A stretch of DNA of 32,416 nucleotides from Pantoea dispersa (GTDB lineage: Bacteria > Pseudomonadota > Gammaproteobacteria > Enterobacterales > Enterobacteriaceae), in assembly GCF_014155765.1 (NCBI RefSeq), contig NZ_SCKT01000002.1:1-32416 (forward strand). The letters are read 5' to 3'. This document shows positions 5,995 through 14,013 of the stretch, piece by piece. The translations under genes and the position numbers were made by a program. Below the pieces are notes generated by a model, which made no database searches, was not told where the DNA came from, and saw only the letters and a program-made list of their open reading frames with translations. Every line of letters starts with the position of its first letter. Position 1 is the first letter of the stretch.

Positions 5995-8900
5995 ATGAAC
6001 AAGAATTTTCGTATTATCTGGAATTATGCACAGCAAGCTTATGTGGTAGCATCGGAACTGGCGCGCGGCAAAGTAAAATCCTGCTGTTCTGGCTCTGCAT
6101 CCAATAAATCATTGTCAATCGGCGGTGCGTTCTTTTCAGCATTGCTTCTTGCCGTTTCACCCCCGGCCCTGGCCGACCATGGTGCGATCGTGACAGGTCC
6201 TGATGATAAGCTTGTACTGAGTAACCAGACGCTGCAGGCTAGCGGCGACGATTATCACGGATTACTGGTGCAAAATGGCGGCAAGGCGAGCGCCACGGAT
6301 GTAACGGTACTGGCCGATGGCAACGAAGGATATGGTATTTTCTCAACCGTAGCTTCTTCCGCAGTTGAGTTAATACGCGGCAGCGTGAAAACCAGCGGGG
6401 ATCGGGGCTTCGGTGTGGTTTCGAACTTAACCGGAACATTAAGAATCGACGGAACTCAGGTCGAAACAGAAGGTGCAAATGCTTACGGCGCTTACGCATC
6501 TTCGGGTGGGATTATTAACAGTCTCAACGCAGACTATGTCACCAAGGGGGAAGGTGCTTATGGCGTTTATTCCCGCGCTACGGATTCACAGTTCGATCTA
6601 AAAGGTGGTAGCGTCACCACTTACGGTAACCAGTCCTACGGACTTATAGCGGGGTCAGGCGGAAGGCTCAATGCAAATGGCGTCAATATCGCTACCCATG
6701 GTGATAAATCCTATGGTGTATTCGCTATCAATCCCAACTCCGAACTCACCCTGACAGGCGAAACGGTAACCACCAGCGGAAAAGGCGCTTATGGTGTTTA
6801 TGCAACTGGCAATAATTTACGACTGGAACTTAATAAGGTGGGTATCGCTACCAACGGCACTGAAGCTTATGGTTTGGTAGCTGGGGACGGTGGAAGGCTC
6901 AACGCTAGCGGTGTACAAGTTACCACCTCCGGTGATAAATCTTATGGTGTGTTCGCTATTAATCCTGATACGGAACTCACTCTGACGGATGGAGAAGTAA
7001 ACACCGGCGGAGATAGTGCTTATGGTGTTTATGCAACAGGGGATAATTCACGACTGGATCTAAATAATACCATTATCAACACCAGGGGTATCACAGCGCA
7101 TGGACTGGTAACAGATGATGGTGGTGTGCTGAATGCAAATGATGTGAAAATTACTACCACTGGCGATCAGTCTTATGCAGTATTCGCGATTGCCCGAATG
7201 AATTTAAACAATGTGAGTATTGGCACCAGCGGCAGCAGATCCTATGGCCTGGTGGGTGACAATGGCGGAATACTCAACGCCAGCGGTGTGCAAGTCGTTA
7301 CCACTGGCGTGCAATCCTATGGTGTGTACGCTATTAGTACCGGCACGAGGGTTATAATGGCGGACGGTGCGGTGAAAACCAGCGGAAATGGTGCTTACGG
7401 TGCTTATACAACCGGGGATAACGCACAGTTAGGTTTGAATAATGTCGGTATTAACACCAGCGGAGATGGCGCTTACGGCGTTTATTCATCCGGAAATAAT
7501 GCGTTATCAGATTTGAAAAACGTCAGTACCCGCACCGATGGCAACAGAGCCCATGGTTTGGTTGCAGGATCAGGCGGCATGCTGAATGCCAGCGGTATGG
7601 ACGTTACTACCCATGGCATTCAGTCCTATGGCGTATATGCTAACAATGATGGTACTGACATCACGCTGGCGAATGGAAAGGTATCTACAACCGGAGAGCG
7701 CGCATTTGGTATGTATGCTGCCGACGCTTCGACCTTAAATGCGCGTAATGTTCAAATCGGCACCCGCGGAGACAAGGCGCATGGCGTAATAACCGAGAGC
7801 GGTGCAAAGCTGGATGTGTCAGAAGCAGAAATAAGCACTTCAGGTAACGATGCGCATGGCGGTTATGCGACGGGCGAAGGTTCTCTGTTAAACGTGACTA
7901 ACAGCACGTTTCTGGTCAGCGGTGCTGATGCGAATGGCCTGACAGCAGAGGCGAAATCAAGGCTCTATGCAGGTAATAACGTCATCAAAATTACTGGCAG
8001 CGGCATCGGTGTGGCTGCTTATGGCGATGAAACAGTATTTAATCTCTCCGACAGTCGGATCGAAATGGGAGAACGTGCCGGATATGCTGTGCTGGGGACC
8101 TACGGCAGTGTGATTAATCTAAAAAATATCGAGGTCGATACTCAGGCAAATAGCTCAGCACTAACGCTGGAATACGCCAGTACGTTAAACGCTGAAAACA
8201 TCGCTGTAAAGGCGCGCAGCGGCGGTTATGGCATTGAAGTGCAGGATGGCGGCACGTTTAATGGCAACAAGGTCTTTATTGAAAAAGCCGGCGCCGATAC
8301 TGCAGGTTTTAATGCCGCGATAAATGTGCTGAATTTAAATGCGCCGGATTTAACCAACACTCTGTCCCTGGGCGATTCAAATATTCAGGTTTCTGATGAG
8401 AATGGCATCGGTATTCTTTCCAGACAACAGGCCACACTGGCGGATATTGAACTTGCGAATACCGGTATTACCGCCACCGACGGCACCGCTGTCAACGTGC
8501 TGACCGGCACCAATATGAACATCGACGCCGATAATTCGCTGCTGAGCGGCAGCACGCTGCTGAAAACCGGCTACAGCACAACCGAAGGCGCGACCGCCGG
8601 CTCGGTGGTACTGAATGGTACTAATCACTCGCTGTTTACAGGTAACGTGGACATTGACCGTAGCCAGACCGCCGACAGTCAGATCAACCTGAGCGGCAAC
8701 TCGGTGTGGACCGGCGCGTCCAGCGGCTTGCAGACGCTGACGCTTAACGACAACAGCCAATGGAACCTGATGGATAATAGCAGCGTAGATAGGCTGACGG
8801 TGAACAACAGTGAGATCAATATCGCGTACAACCCCGAAAAATTCACCGTATTGACTATCAATGGCAATTACAACGCGGATAGCGCTACGCTGAAGATGAA

Positions 8901-10209
8901 TGTGACACTTAATGGGGATGCCTCGGCGACCGACAAACTGCATATTGTGGGCGATGTCAACGGTAACACAGATGTAGCGGTCAACAATGTCGGCGGCAGC
9001 GGTGCACAGACTATTCAGGGATTGAAATTGATTCAGGTAGACGGTGCCGTAAATGGCGATTTTCGTAAGAAACACCGTATTGTGGCGGGGGCTTTTGATT
9101 ACAACTTAGTGAGAGGAAGCAGCCCTAACAGTCACAACTGGTACCTCTGGAGTGATATCAACACCACCGAACCTGTTCCGGAAGAAAAAATTGGCGATGA
9201 CTCTGATGAAAATACTGTTGAGCCACCAGTAAATCCGCACAACATGATCGTGCGTCCGGAAGCGGCGAGCTACAGCGCCAACCTGGCGGCGGTCAACACG
9301 CTGTTTACCACCAGCATGGAAGACCGTCCGGCGGAAACCTTCTACAACGACGCCAGCGGCCAGCAGCAGAGCACGCGCCTGTGGCTGCACAACAGCGCCG
9401 GCCACAGCCGGGTGAAAGACAGCAGCGGCCAGCTGAAGTCCGACACCAACCGCTACGCCATCCAGCTGGGCGGCGACGTGGCGAGCGGCACGCTGACCGG
9501 CAGCGACAGCCTGCGCTTCGGCGCGATGGCCGGCTACGGCAACGCGCAGAGCAAATCGCGCTCGTCGGTAAGCGGCTACCAGTCGCGCGGCCAGGTGAAC
9601 GGCTACAGCCTGGGCGTGTACGGCAGCTGGCTGCAGAACGCGGCAGAGCAGAGCGGTGCATTTGTTGACAGCTCGCTGAGCTACGGCTGGTTTAACAACA
9701 GCGTCAAGGGCGACGACATCGGCCAGCAGTCGTATAAATCCAAAGGCATCAGCGCGTCGCTGGCCGGCGGCTACCGCGCACAGGTGGCGACGCTGAGCGA
9801 CAGCACCAGCCTGTGGCTGCGTCCGCAGGCGCAGCTGAACTGGCAGGGCGTGAAGGCGGACGACGTGAAAGAGCAGAACGGCAGCCGCGTGCAGGCCACC
9901 GGCCAGGACAACCTGCAGAGCCGCCTCGGTGTGCGCGCCTCGCTGCGCACGCTGCTCGACCCGCAGGCGCAGAGCGCTATCGAGCCGTACGCCGAAGCGA
10001 ACTGGCTGCACAACAGCAAGGCGTTCGGCACCGCGCTGAACGGCGTCAACATCCAGCAGGCGGGCACGCGCAATGCCGCCGAGGTGAAGCTGGGCGTGGA
10101 CGCGCGGCTGAACGCGAACGTCAATCTGTGGGGCGGCGTGGCGCAGCAGCTGGGCAATCACAGCTACAGCGACACCAGCGCGGTGGCGGGCGTGAAAGTC
10201 AGCTTCTGA
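5995..10209 (+). CDS. AIDA-like autotransporter adhesin (type Va secretion)
   Basis: This 1404-residue outer-membrane autotransporter starts with an extended signal peptide: MNKNFRIIWNYAQQAYVVASELARG (residues 1-25) is the ESPR motif, followed by a hydrophobic core ending in PPALA, with cleavage predicted before DHG. The passenger, about residues 62-1060, is a Gly/Asn/Thr-rich beta-helix built largely of repeats of the form SYGVFA, AYGVYA or AHGLV plus about 20 residues. A Pro/acidic linker (EPVPEEKIGDDSDEN) leads to the C-terminal translocator, about residues 1130-1404, with alternating beta strands and a final aromatic residue in VAGVKVSF. It would display an adhesin or self-associating surface protein. 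Base composition changes sharply between the passenger (mixed, AT-richer) and the barrel (GC-rich, strongly biased codons). The gene's last 38 bases recur at 10982. Confidence 0.93.
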   Translation: MNKNFRIIWNYAQQAYVVASELARGKVKSCCSGSASNKSLSIGGAFFSALLLAVSPPALADHGAIVTGPDDKLVLSNQTLQASGDDYHGLLVQNGGKASATDVTVLADGNEGYGIFSTVASSAVELIRGSVKTSGDRGFGVVSNLTGTLRIDGTQVETEGANAYGAYASSGGIINSLNADYVTKGEGAYGVYSRATDSQFDLKGGSVTTYGNQSYGLIAGSGGRLNANGVNIATHGDKSYGVFAINPNSELTLTGETVTTSGKGAYGVYATGNNLRLELNKVGIATNGTEAYGLVAGDGGRLNASGVQVTTSGDKSYGVFAINPDTELTLTDGEVNTGGDSAYGVYATGDNSRLDLNNTIINTRGITAHGLVTDDGGVLNANDVKITTTGDQSYAVFAIARMNLNNVSIGTSGSRSYGLVGDNGGILNASGVQVVTTGVQSYGVYAISTGTRVIMADGAVKTSGNGAYGAYTTGDNAQLGLNNVGINTSGDGAYGVYSSGNNALSDLKNVSTRTDGNRAHGLVAGSGGMLNASGMDVTTHGIQSYGVYANNDGTDITLANGKVSTTGERAFGMYAADASTLNARNVQIGTRGDKAHGVITESGAKLDVSEAEISTSGNDAHGGYATGEGSLLNVTNSTFLVSGADANGLTAEAKSRLYAGNNVIKITGSGIGVAAYGDETVFNLSDSRIEMGERAGYAVLGTYGSVINLKNIEVDTQANSSALTLEYASTLNAENIAVKARSGGYGIEVQDGGTFNGNKVFIEKAGADTAGFNAAINVLNLNAPDLTNTLSLGDSNIQVSDENGIGILSRQQATLADIELANTGITATDGTAVNVLTGTNMNIDADNSLLSGSTLLKTGYSTTEGATAGSVVLNGTNHSLFTGNVDIDRSQTADSQINLSGNSVWTGASSGLQTLTLNDNSQWNLMDNSSVDRLTVNNSEINIAYNPEKFTVLTINGNYNADSATLKMNVTLNGDASATDKLHIVGDVNGNTDVAVNNVGGSGAQTIQGLKLIQVDGAVNGDFRKKHRIVAGAFDYNLVRGSSPNSHNWYLWSDINTTEPVPEEKIGDDSDENTVEPPVNPHNMIVRPEAASYSANLAAVNTLFTTSMEDRPAETFYNDASGQQQSTRLWLHNSAGHSRVKDSSGQLKSDTNRYAIQLGGDVASGTLTGSDSLRFGAMAGYGNAQSKSRSSVSGYQSRGQVNGYSLGVYGSWLQNAAEQSGAFVDSSLSYGWFNNSVKGDDIGQQSYKSKGISASLAGGYRAQVATLSDSTSLWLRPQAQLNWQGVKADDVKEQNGSRVQATGQDNLQSRLGVRASLRTLLDPQAQSAIEPYAEANWLHNSKAFGTALNGVNIQQAGTRNAAEVKLGVDARLNANVNLWGGVAQQLGNHSYSDTSAVAGVKVSF
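6235..7900 (+). repeat. Nested passenger repeats, 231-bp higher-order unit
   Basis: The passenger region is a degenerate tandem array. Equivalent points of the unit (a G-D/V/I-K/Q-S-Y-G/A-V segment) fall at 6703, 6934, 7165, 7309 and 7618. The first two intervals are exactly 231 bases (77 residues), and the next two are 144 and 309. The 77-residue unit is itself three blocks of about 25-26 residues ending in SYGVFA, AYGVYA and AHGLV types. Limits of the array are approximate. Confidence 0.75.
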
Positions 10210-10210
10210 T
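10173..10210 (+). repeat. 38-bp direct repeat, copy 1 (autotransporter 3' end)
   Basis: This block encodes the last residues of the autotransporter barrel and its stop codon. It is identical over all 38 bases to 10982-11019. The two copies enclose the higBA-type cassette. Identity ends abruptly on both sides. Confidence 0.92.
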
Positions 10211-10217
10211 GATAAAC

Positions 10218-10246
10218 GGCTCTCGTACGGGGGCCCTTTCTTTATT
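10218..10246 (+). terminator. Probable rho-independent terminator of the autotransporter
   Basis: GGCTCTC at 10218-10224 pairs with GGGGGCC at 10229-10235 (two G-T pairs) around a GTAC loop, followed by CTTTCTTTATT. It lies just after the autotransporter stop codon and before the toxin promoter. The stem is modest. Confidence 0.5.
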
Positions 10247-10253
10247 ACTTGAG

Positions 10254-10300
10254 TTGAACTATCCCCAATATGGGGATATGATGTCCCTTAGATGGGGACA
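10254..10300 (+). promoter_or_regulatory. Sigma-70 promoter and twin 19-bp operators of the TA module
   Basis: TTGAAC (10254-10259) and TATGAT (10277-10282) are separated by 17 bases, a near-ideal sigma-70 promoter. The spacer is itself the palindrome TATCCCCAATATGGGGATA (10260-10278, 8-bp arms). A second 19-base imperfect copy, TGTCCCTTAGATGGGGACA, lies at 10282-10300, starting 22 bases (about two helical turns) later and matching the first at 14 of 19 positions. These fit operators for the HigA-type antitoxin, bound on one DNA face and blocking the promoter and start site. Confidence 0.82.
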
Positions 10301-10311
10301 GGGAAAGGGCC

Positions 10312-10656
10312 ATGCAAGCGACGTTTATTGAGCTTTCCAGCTTTCAGAAATACCGGGCAGATTACCTGAGCGACGATCAATTCAGGCTGTTTCAGAATAT
10401 GTTGCTGGCCGACCCCGAAAAGGGCGACGTCATTCCCGATACGGGCGGGCTTCGTAAAGTTCGTTTCAGGGATGAACGCCGGAACAAGGGATCGCGGGGC
10501 GGGATTAGAGTTATCTATTACTGGACGAATGAAAAAGGCCAGTTCATCCTGTTCAGCATATATGATAAAGATCAACGCGACGATCTGACCAAACAACAGC
10601 GCGATGCCCTGGCGGAGGCGCTGAACGTGATCAAAAAGGGGCTGAGACATGACTGA
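10312..10656 (+). CDS. higB: HigB2-type toxin, RelE superfamily
   Basis: This 114-residue protein closely resembles HigB-2 of Vibrio cholerae in layout: an N-terminal segment with FQKYRADYLSDDQFRLFQNMLL, the GDVIPDTGGLRKVRF strand, RGGIRVIYYW and FILFSIYDKDQRDDL. These are conserved features of this RelE-like ribosome-dependent mRNA interferase group. The ATG at 10312 lies behind GGGAAAGGG and follows a strong promoter with operators. The toxin gene precedes the antitoxin gene and overlaps it by 8 bases, the reversed order typical of hig modules. The expected role is translation arrest when the antitoxin is lost; activity in this host is inferred. The module sits between two copies of the adhesin 3' end. 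Confidence 0.9.
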   Translation: MQATFIELSSFQKYRADYLSDDQFRLFQNMLLADPEKGDVIPDTGGLRKVRFRDERRNKGSRGGIRVIYYWTNEKGQFILFSIYDKDQRDDLTKQQRDALAEALNVIKKGLRHD

Positions 10657-10963
10657 ACGCGATATTTTCAGTGAGCTGATGGCGGGTATGCAGGAGCTGA
10701 AAGACCACCAGGACGGAAAAATCACGCTCAAGACCTATAAGGTCAGTAAGCGCGCGCCTGTCACCATTGCACCGCAGGAGCTGCGCGACGTGCGCGAAAA
10801 GCTTAATCTGTCACAGGCCGTTTTTGCGCACTATCTTCACACGGGCGAAACCACCTATCAGAACTGGGAACAGGGCAGGGCAAAACCTAACGCTCAGGCC
10901 GTACTGCTGATTCGCATGGTGCAGCAAAATCCTGAAACCCTGCAGACTCTCGCGCAATTCTGA
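10649..10963 (+). CDS. higA: HigA2-type antitoxin, XRE helix-turn-helix
   Basis: This 104-residue antitoxin has an N-terminal extension (MTERDIFSELMAGMQELKDH, GKITLKTYKV), which in the HigA-2 family wraps the toxin. A Cro/C1-type helix-turn-helix follows: PQELRDVREKLNLSQAVFAHYLHTGETTYQNWEQGRAKPNAQAVLLIRMV, about residues 42-91. The NWEQGR sequence after the recognition helix is typical. It should neutralise the HigB-type toxin and repress the shared promoter through the two 19-bp palindromes upstream. The start overlaps the toxin's last codons, implying translational coupling. The copy 2 adhesin repeat begins 19 bases after its stop. Confidence 0.9.
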   Translation: MTERDIFSELMAGMQELKDHQDGKITLKTYKVSKRAPVTIAPQELRDVREKLNLSQAVFAHYLHTGETTYQNWEQGRAKPNAQAVLLIRMVQQNPETLQTLAQF

Positions 10964-10981
10964 TGCGCCTGAAACCGCGCT

Positions 10982-11019
10982 CACCAGCGCGGTGGCGGGC
11001 GTGAAAGTCAGCTTCTGAT
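10982..11019 (+). repeat. 38-bp direct repeat, copy 2
   Basis: This is an exact copy of the terminal 38 bases of the autotransporter gene (10173-10210), here not part of a gene. It is followed 17 bases later by a strong intrinsic terminator. The distance from copy 1 to copy 2 is 809 bases. Confidence 0.92.
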
Positions 11020-11035
11020 AAGTGACATATAATAG

Positions 11036-11068
11036 AACCGGTGGGGCGTGTCGCCTCACCGGTTTTTT
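11036..11068 (+). terminator. Strong rho-independent terminator
   Basis: A 12-bp stem (AACCGGTGGGGC at 11036-11047 with GCCTCACCGGTT at 11053-11064, one G-T pair) has a 5-base loop and runs into six T ending at 11068. It ends transcription from the antitoxin side, and before the cassette arrived it may have served the autotransporter gene. Confidence 0.9.
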
Positions 11069-11090
11069 GTATCTGCAATGCGGAGGTCAG

Positions 11091-11516
11091 GTGTCATCAT
11101 CCGTACAACCCGAGTCCGGCCAGCCTATCATTCTTTATGATGGACAATGCAAGCTGTGCAATGCCTGGGTAATTTTTCTGCTGCGCCACCGTCTGCCGCG
11201 CGATTATCACTTTGCGGCGATCCAGAGCGCGCGCGGCAAACAGCTGTTGCAGCACGCCGGATTACCGCACGATAACATCCGCACCATAGTGTTACTGCGC
11301 GATGGGCAGCACTGGCTGCGCGCGCAGGCCATCTGTCGCATTATGCACTCGCTGCCCTGGCCGTGGCGCGCCTGCGGCGTTCTGCGTTATCTGCCGGACG
11401 GGCTCACTAACCTGATCTACAACCTGATTGCCCGCAATCGCTATCGCCTGTTTGGCCGTTATGACCAGGTACACGCGATTGAAGCAGATTATCCCGGACG
11501 ATTTCTGACCGACTAA
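11091..11516 (+). CDS. DCC-family thiol-disulfide oxidoreductase-like protein (DUF393)
   Basis: This 141-residue protein carries the family motif ILYDGQCKLCNAWV, a DxxCxxC-type thioredoxin-like active site, near its N terminus. Conserved later segments include AAIQSARGKQLL, TIVLLRDGQHWLRAQAICRIM and the C-terminal NRYRLFGRYD. The family is presumed to act in thiol-disulfide exchange, but substrates are not established. I chose the GTG at 11091 because GGAGG lies 4 bases before it. A longer open frame from 11022 would run through the terminator and is unlikely. The 3' end overlaps the convergent arsC end by 4 bases, leaving no room for a terminator between them. Confidence 0.82.
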   Translation: MSSSVQPESGQPIILYDGQCKLCNAWVIFLLRHRLPRDYHFAAIQSARGKQLLQHAGLPHDNIRTIVLLRDGQHWLRAQAICRIMHSLPWPWRACGVLRYLPDGLTNLIYNLIARNRYRLFGRYDQVHAIEADYPGRFLTD

Positions 11517-11941
11517 AGACTGACGCGCCGGCCCTGCGCATCAATCACCACCTCACCATCCTCTTTAGTAAACGGACCGCGCTGCGCATCGGGCAGGATA
11601 TCCAGCACCTGCTCAGAAGGACGGCACAGACGCGTTCCCAGTGGCGTCACCACAATCGGGCGGTTGATGAGAATCGGCTGCGCCAGCATGGCATCCAGCA
11701 GTTGCTCATCGCTCAGCGTTTCACGTACGGGCCCCAGCGCCTGCCAGGCGTCGGTGTTTTGACGCACCAGCGCGCGCAGACCAATCCCCATGGCGTCGAT
11801 CAATTGCTGCAGCGTTTCACGCGTGGGTGGCGTAACCAGATAAAGCACAATGGTGGGCTCGACGCCGCTGTTGCGAATCAGTGCCAGCGTATTGCGCGAG
11901 GTGCCGCAGTCCGGGTTGTGATAGATGGTAATGTTAGTCAT
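11513..11941 (-). CDS. arsC: Arsenate reductase, glutaredoxin-dependent
   Basis: This 142-residue cytosolic enzyme reduces arsenate to arsenite using glutathione and glutaredoxin. It begins MTNITIYHNPDCGTSRNTL, with catalytic Cys12, and carries RPIVVTPLGTRLCRP with the arginines that bind the oxyanion. Length equals that of the E. coli R773-type ArsC (about 141). The reading frame extends upstream to 12088 but that part lies inside arsB, so the ATG at 11941 is the real start. It is the last gene of arsRBC, 17 bases after arsB. ArsB exports the arsenite it makes. Expression should be derepressed by arsenite through ArsR. Confidence 0.93.
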   Translation of the reverse strand: MTNITIYHNPDCGTSRNTLALIRNSGVEPTIVLYLVTPPTRETLQQLIDAMGIGLRALVRQNTDAWQALGPVRETLSDEQLLDAMLAQPILINRPIVVTPLGTRLCRPSEQVLDILPDAQRGPFTKEDGEVVIDAQGRRVSL

Positions 11942-11958
11942 TGTCAGTCTCTTAACGG

Positions 11959-13242
11959 TCAAAGGGAAAGGCGCAGCGCCAGCGCTGCCAGCGTCACGGC
12001 CAGCACCGGTAACGTCAGGGTGATGCCGACGCGAAAATAGTAGCCCCAGCTGATGCGAATCTCTTTTTGCGCCAGTACGTGCAGCCATAGCAGCGTTGCC
12101 AGACTGCCAATCGGCGTGATTTTCGGACCCAGATCGCAGCCGATAATGTTGGCGTAAATCATCGCCTCGCGCACCACGCCCTGCGCCGTGCTGGCATCAA
12201 TTGCCAGTGCACCCACCAGCACCGTCGGCATATTGTTCATGATGGAGGAGAGCAGGGCGCTGAAGAAGCCGGTGGCAAACGTTGCGCCCCACAGGCCGGT
12301 CGCAGAAAAACTATTCAGCAAGTCGGTAAGCCAGACGGTCAGCCCGGCGTTGCGCAAACCATACACCACCAGGTACATGCCGAGCGAAAACACCACAATC
12401 TGCCACGGCGCGCTGCGCAGCACCTTACGCGTATCAATCACCTGACCCCGCCGCGCCACCAGCCACAGCATCAGTGCACCTGCGGCGGCCACGGCACTTA
12501 CCGGTACGCCCAGCGGCTCAAGGGCAAAAAAGCCGACCAGCAACAAGAGCAGCACCAGCCATCCCGCGCGGAAAGTAGCTCGATCCCGAATTGCCGCCGC
12601 AGGCGACGTCAGCCGGGCGCGATCGTAGCTGAGCGGTAGCTCTTTGCGGAAAAACAGGTGCAGCATCAGCAATGTCGCCAGTACTGCCGCGAGCGTGACC
12701 GGCACCATCACGGCGGCGTAATCGCCAAAGCCGAGCCGGAAATAGTCGGCGGAGACGATGTTAACCAGATTGGACACCACCAGCGGCAGGCTGGCGGTAT
12801 CGGCGATGAACCCGGCCGCCATGACAAACGCCAGCGTGGCCCCCCGGCTGAAACCCAGCGCCAGCAGCATCGCGATCACGATAGGCGTCAGAATCAGCGC
12901 GGCGCCGTCATTGGCAAACAGCGCGGCGACTGCGGCACCCAGCAGGATAATAAAGGAGAACAATTTTTTACCGCTGCCACCGCCCCAGCGCGCCACGTGC
13001 AGCGCCGCCCAGGCAAAAAAGCCGGCCTCATCAAGCAGCAGGCTAATGATGATCACCGCGATAAAGGTGGCGGTAGCGTTCCAGACAATCTGCCACACTG
13101 CCGGGATATCGCCGGGATGCACCACGCCCGTCAGCAGCGCCAGAAGCGCGCCGGCGCTGGCGCTCCAGCCAATGCCCAGCCCGCGCGGTTGCCAGATCAC
13201 CAGCAATAAAGTAATGGCAAAAATAGTCCCTGCCAGCAGCAT
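11959..13242 (-). CDS. arsB: ArsB arsenite efflux permease
   Basis: This 427-residue integral inner-membrane protein of the ArsB/NhaD ion-transporter superfamily has about 12 hydrophobic helices. It starts [26 protein letters not shown] and contains the family segments [36 protein letters not shown] and [20 protein letters not shown]. It exports arsenite (and antimonite) using the membrane potential; no arsA gene is adjacent, so it should act without the ATPase. It lies between arsR and arsC. The 69-base gap after arsR holds a second copy of the ArsR-box-like sequence, so it may have its own regulated promoter. Confidence 0.93.
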   Translation of the reverse strand: MLLAGTIFAITLLLVIWQPRGLGIGWSASAGALLALLTGVVHPGDIPAVWQIVWNATATFIAVIIISLLLDEAGFFAWAALHVARWGGGSGKKLFSFIILLGAAVAALFANDGAALILTPIVIAMLLALGFSRGATLAFVMAAGFIADTASLPLVVSNLVNIVSADYFRLGFGDYAAVMVPVTLAAVLATLLMLHLFFRKELPLSYDRARLTSPAAAIRDRATFRAGWLVLLLLLVGFFALEPLGVPVSAVAAAGALMLWLVARRGQVIDTRKVLRSAPWQIVVFSLGMYLVVYGLRNAGLTVWLTDLLNSFSATGLWGATFATGFFSALLSSIMNNMPTVLVGALAIDASTAQGVVREAMIYANIIGCDLGPKITPIGSLATLLWLHVLAQKEIRISWGYYFRVGITLTLPVLAVTLAALALRLSL

Positions 13243-13272
13243 GTTTCCTCCGGATAGTCAGGTTGTGTTCGT

Positions 13273-13287
13273 TTCATATGTGAAAAA
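13273..13287. promoter_or_regulatory. Second ArsR-like operator, before arsB
   Basis: TTCATATGTGAAAAA matches the site in front of arsR (13721-13735) at 13 of 15 positions, around a shared CATATG core. It lies in the arsR-arsB gap, 31 to 45 bases upstream of the arsB ATG on the minus strand. Confidence 0.5.
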
Positions 13288-13311
13288 TCGAATATGTATG
13301 GGTAAAATTTT

Positions 13312-13665
13312 TTACAGACACACCGCCCGGCCATCGGTGGTCAGCTGGTCGCGCTGCACCGGCAGCAGCAGGGCATGGATCGCATCGCGCTGGCATTGCC
13401 ATGCCTGTTCGATCACCGTCGCTGCCCACACCGGCATATGCGGCGAAAGGCGATAGTGGATCCACTTGCCGTCACGGCGATCGCTCAGCAAACCGCTGTT
13501 GCGTAACAGCGCCAGATGGCGGGAAATCTTCGGCTGCGGCAGTTGCAGGATGGCAGACAGCTCGCACACGCACAGCTCCTGACGTTCTTTCAGCAGCAGC
13601 ACCAGCGTCAGACGTGTCTCGTCGGAAAGGTTTTTAAACAGCTGCAGTGGCGTTAGCGGCGACAT
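13312..13665 (-). CDS. arsR: ArsR arsenite-responsive repressor
   Basis: This 117-residue ArsR/SmtB winged helix-turn-helix protein opens with MSPLTPLQLFKNLSDETRLTLVLLLKERQELCVCELSAILQLPQPKISRHLALLRNSGLL. ELCVCELS contains the paired Cys of the classic As(III) sensor motif, and QPKISRHLALLR is the recognition helix. AGGAGG precedes the ATG at 13665, deciding the start over an upstream frame extension to 13719. It should repress arsRBC until arsenite binds the cysteines. It is the first gene of the operon, with a CATATG-centred operator upstream and a -35-like TTGACT next to it. Confidence 0.93.
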   Translation of the reverse strand: MSPLTPLQLFKNLSDETRLTLVLLLKERQELCVCELSAILQLPQPKISRHLALLRNSGLLSDRRDGKWIHYRLSPHMPVWAATVIEQAWQCQRDAIHALLLPVQRDQLTTDGRAVCL

Positions 13666-14013
13666 AATCCCTCCTGAATGGAAAGCCGATAGTGTCCTGC
13701 GGCGACGTGATGAAGTCAACTACATATGCGAAAAAAGAGATGTGTTAATCCTGTGATACGCCAGACTCACGGTGGGCGGCTTGAAGCTGGTCACAAATCT
13801 GTATTGTGGTGCCCGCGGGCCTGAGCGGAGTAAAAACGGGGCTGGCTTTGTTAACTCATTGTTAATATTGGGGGCGGCCCGTTGCCGGCAGCGATTAATG
13901 CGTCAGACGCATCACGCCATGCGTTTATTGCGCTTATTAACCTTAACGTTCTGATCCAGTCTTCCGAAGCAGGCGCGATTGATAACAGCGCCAGGGACAA
14001 ACTGGAGATACTT
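13666..14013. promoter_or_regulatory. Divergent promoter region arsR / MFS carrier
   Basis: These 348 bases hold no gene. On the arsR side a minus-strand TTGACT (-35-like) lies just downstream of the ArsR-like box. On the carrier side I see a perfect palindrome, GCCCGCGGGC (13811-13820), an inverted repeat ATGCGT-CAG-ACGCAT (13898-13912) and the ribosome binding site in CTGGAGATACTT before 14014. No clear promoter for the carrier gene could be fixed. Confidence 0.5.
13721..13735 (-). promoter_or_regulatory. ArsR operator in the arsR promoter
   Basis: TACATATGCGAAAAA shares the CATATGCG core with the ArsR site known from the enteric ars promoter and repeats almost exactly at 13273-13287. It sits immediately upstream of the -35-like TTGACT read on the minus strand. 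Confidence 0.62.

Noticed and set aside
10211-11019. Integron gene cassette, since HigB2/HigA2 relatives sit in the Vibrio superintegron
   Set aside because: I see no attC-like imperfect palindrome or integrase core site. The flanking repeats are copies of the adhesin 3' end.
11022-11090. Upstream start for the DCC-family gene
   Set aside because: The extension would translate the stem of the terminator at 11036-11068. GGAGG before the GTG at 11091 is better.
13882-14013. Longer N terminus for the MFS carrier
   Set aside because: The upstream frame is open but has no ribosome site and encodes no carrier-like sequence. GGAG before 14014 and the family N terminus favour the shorter form.
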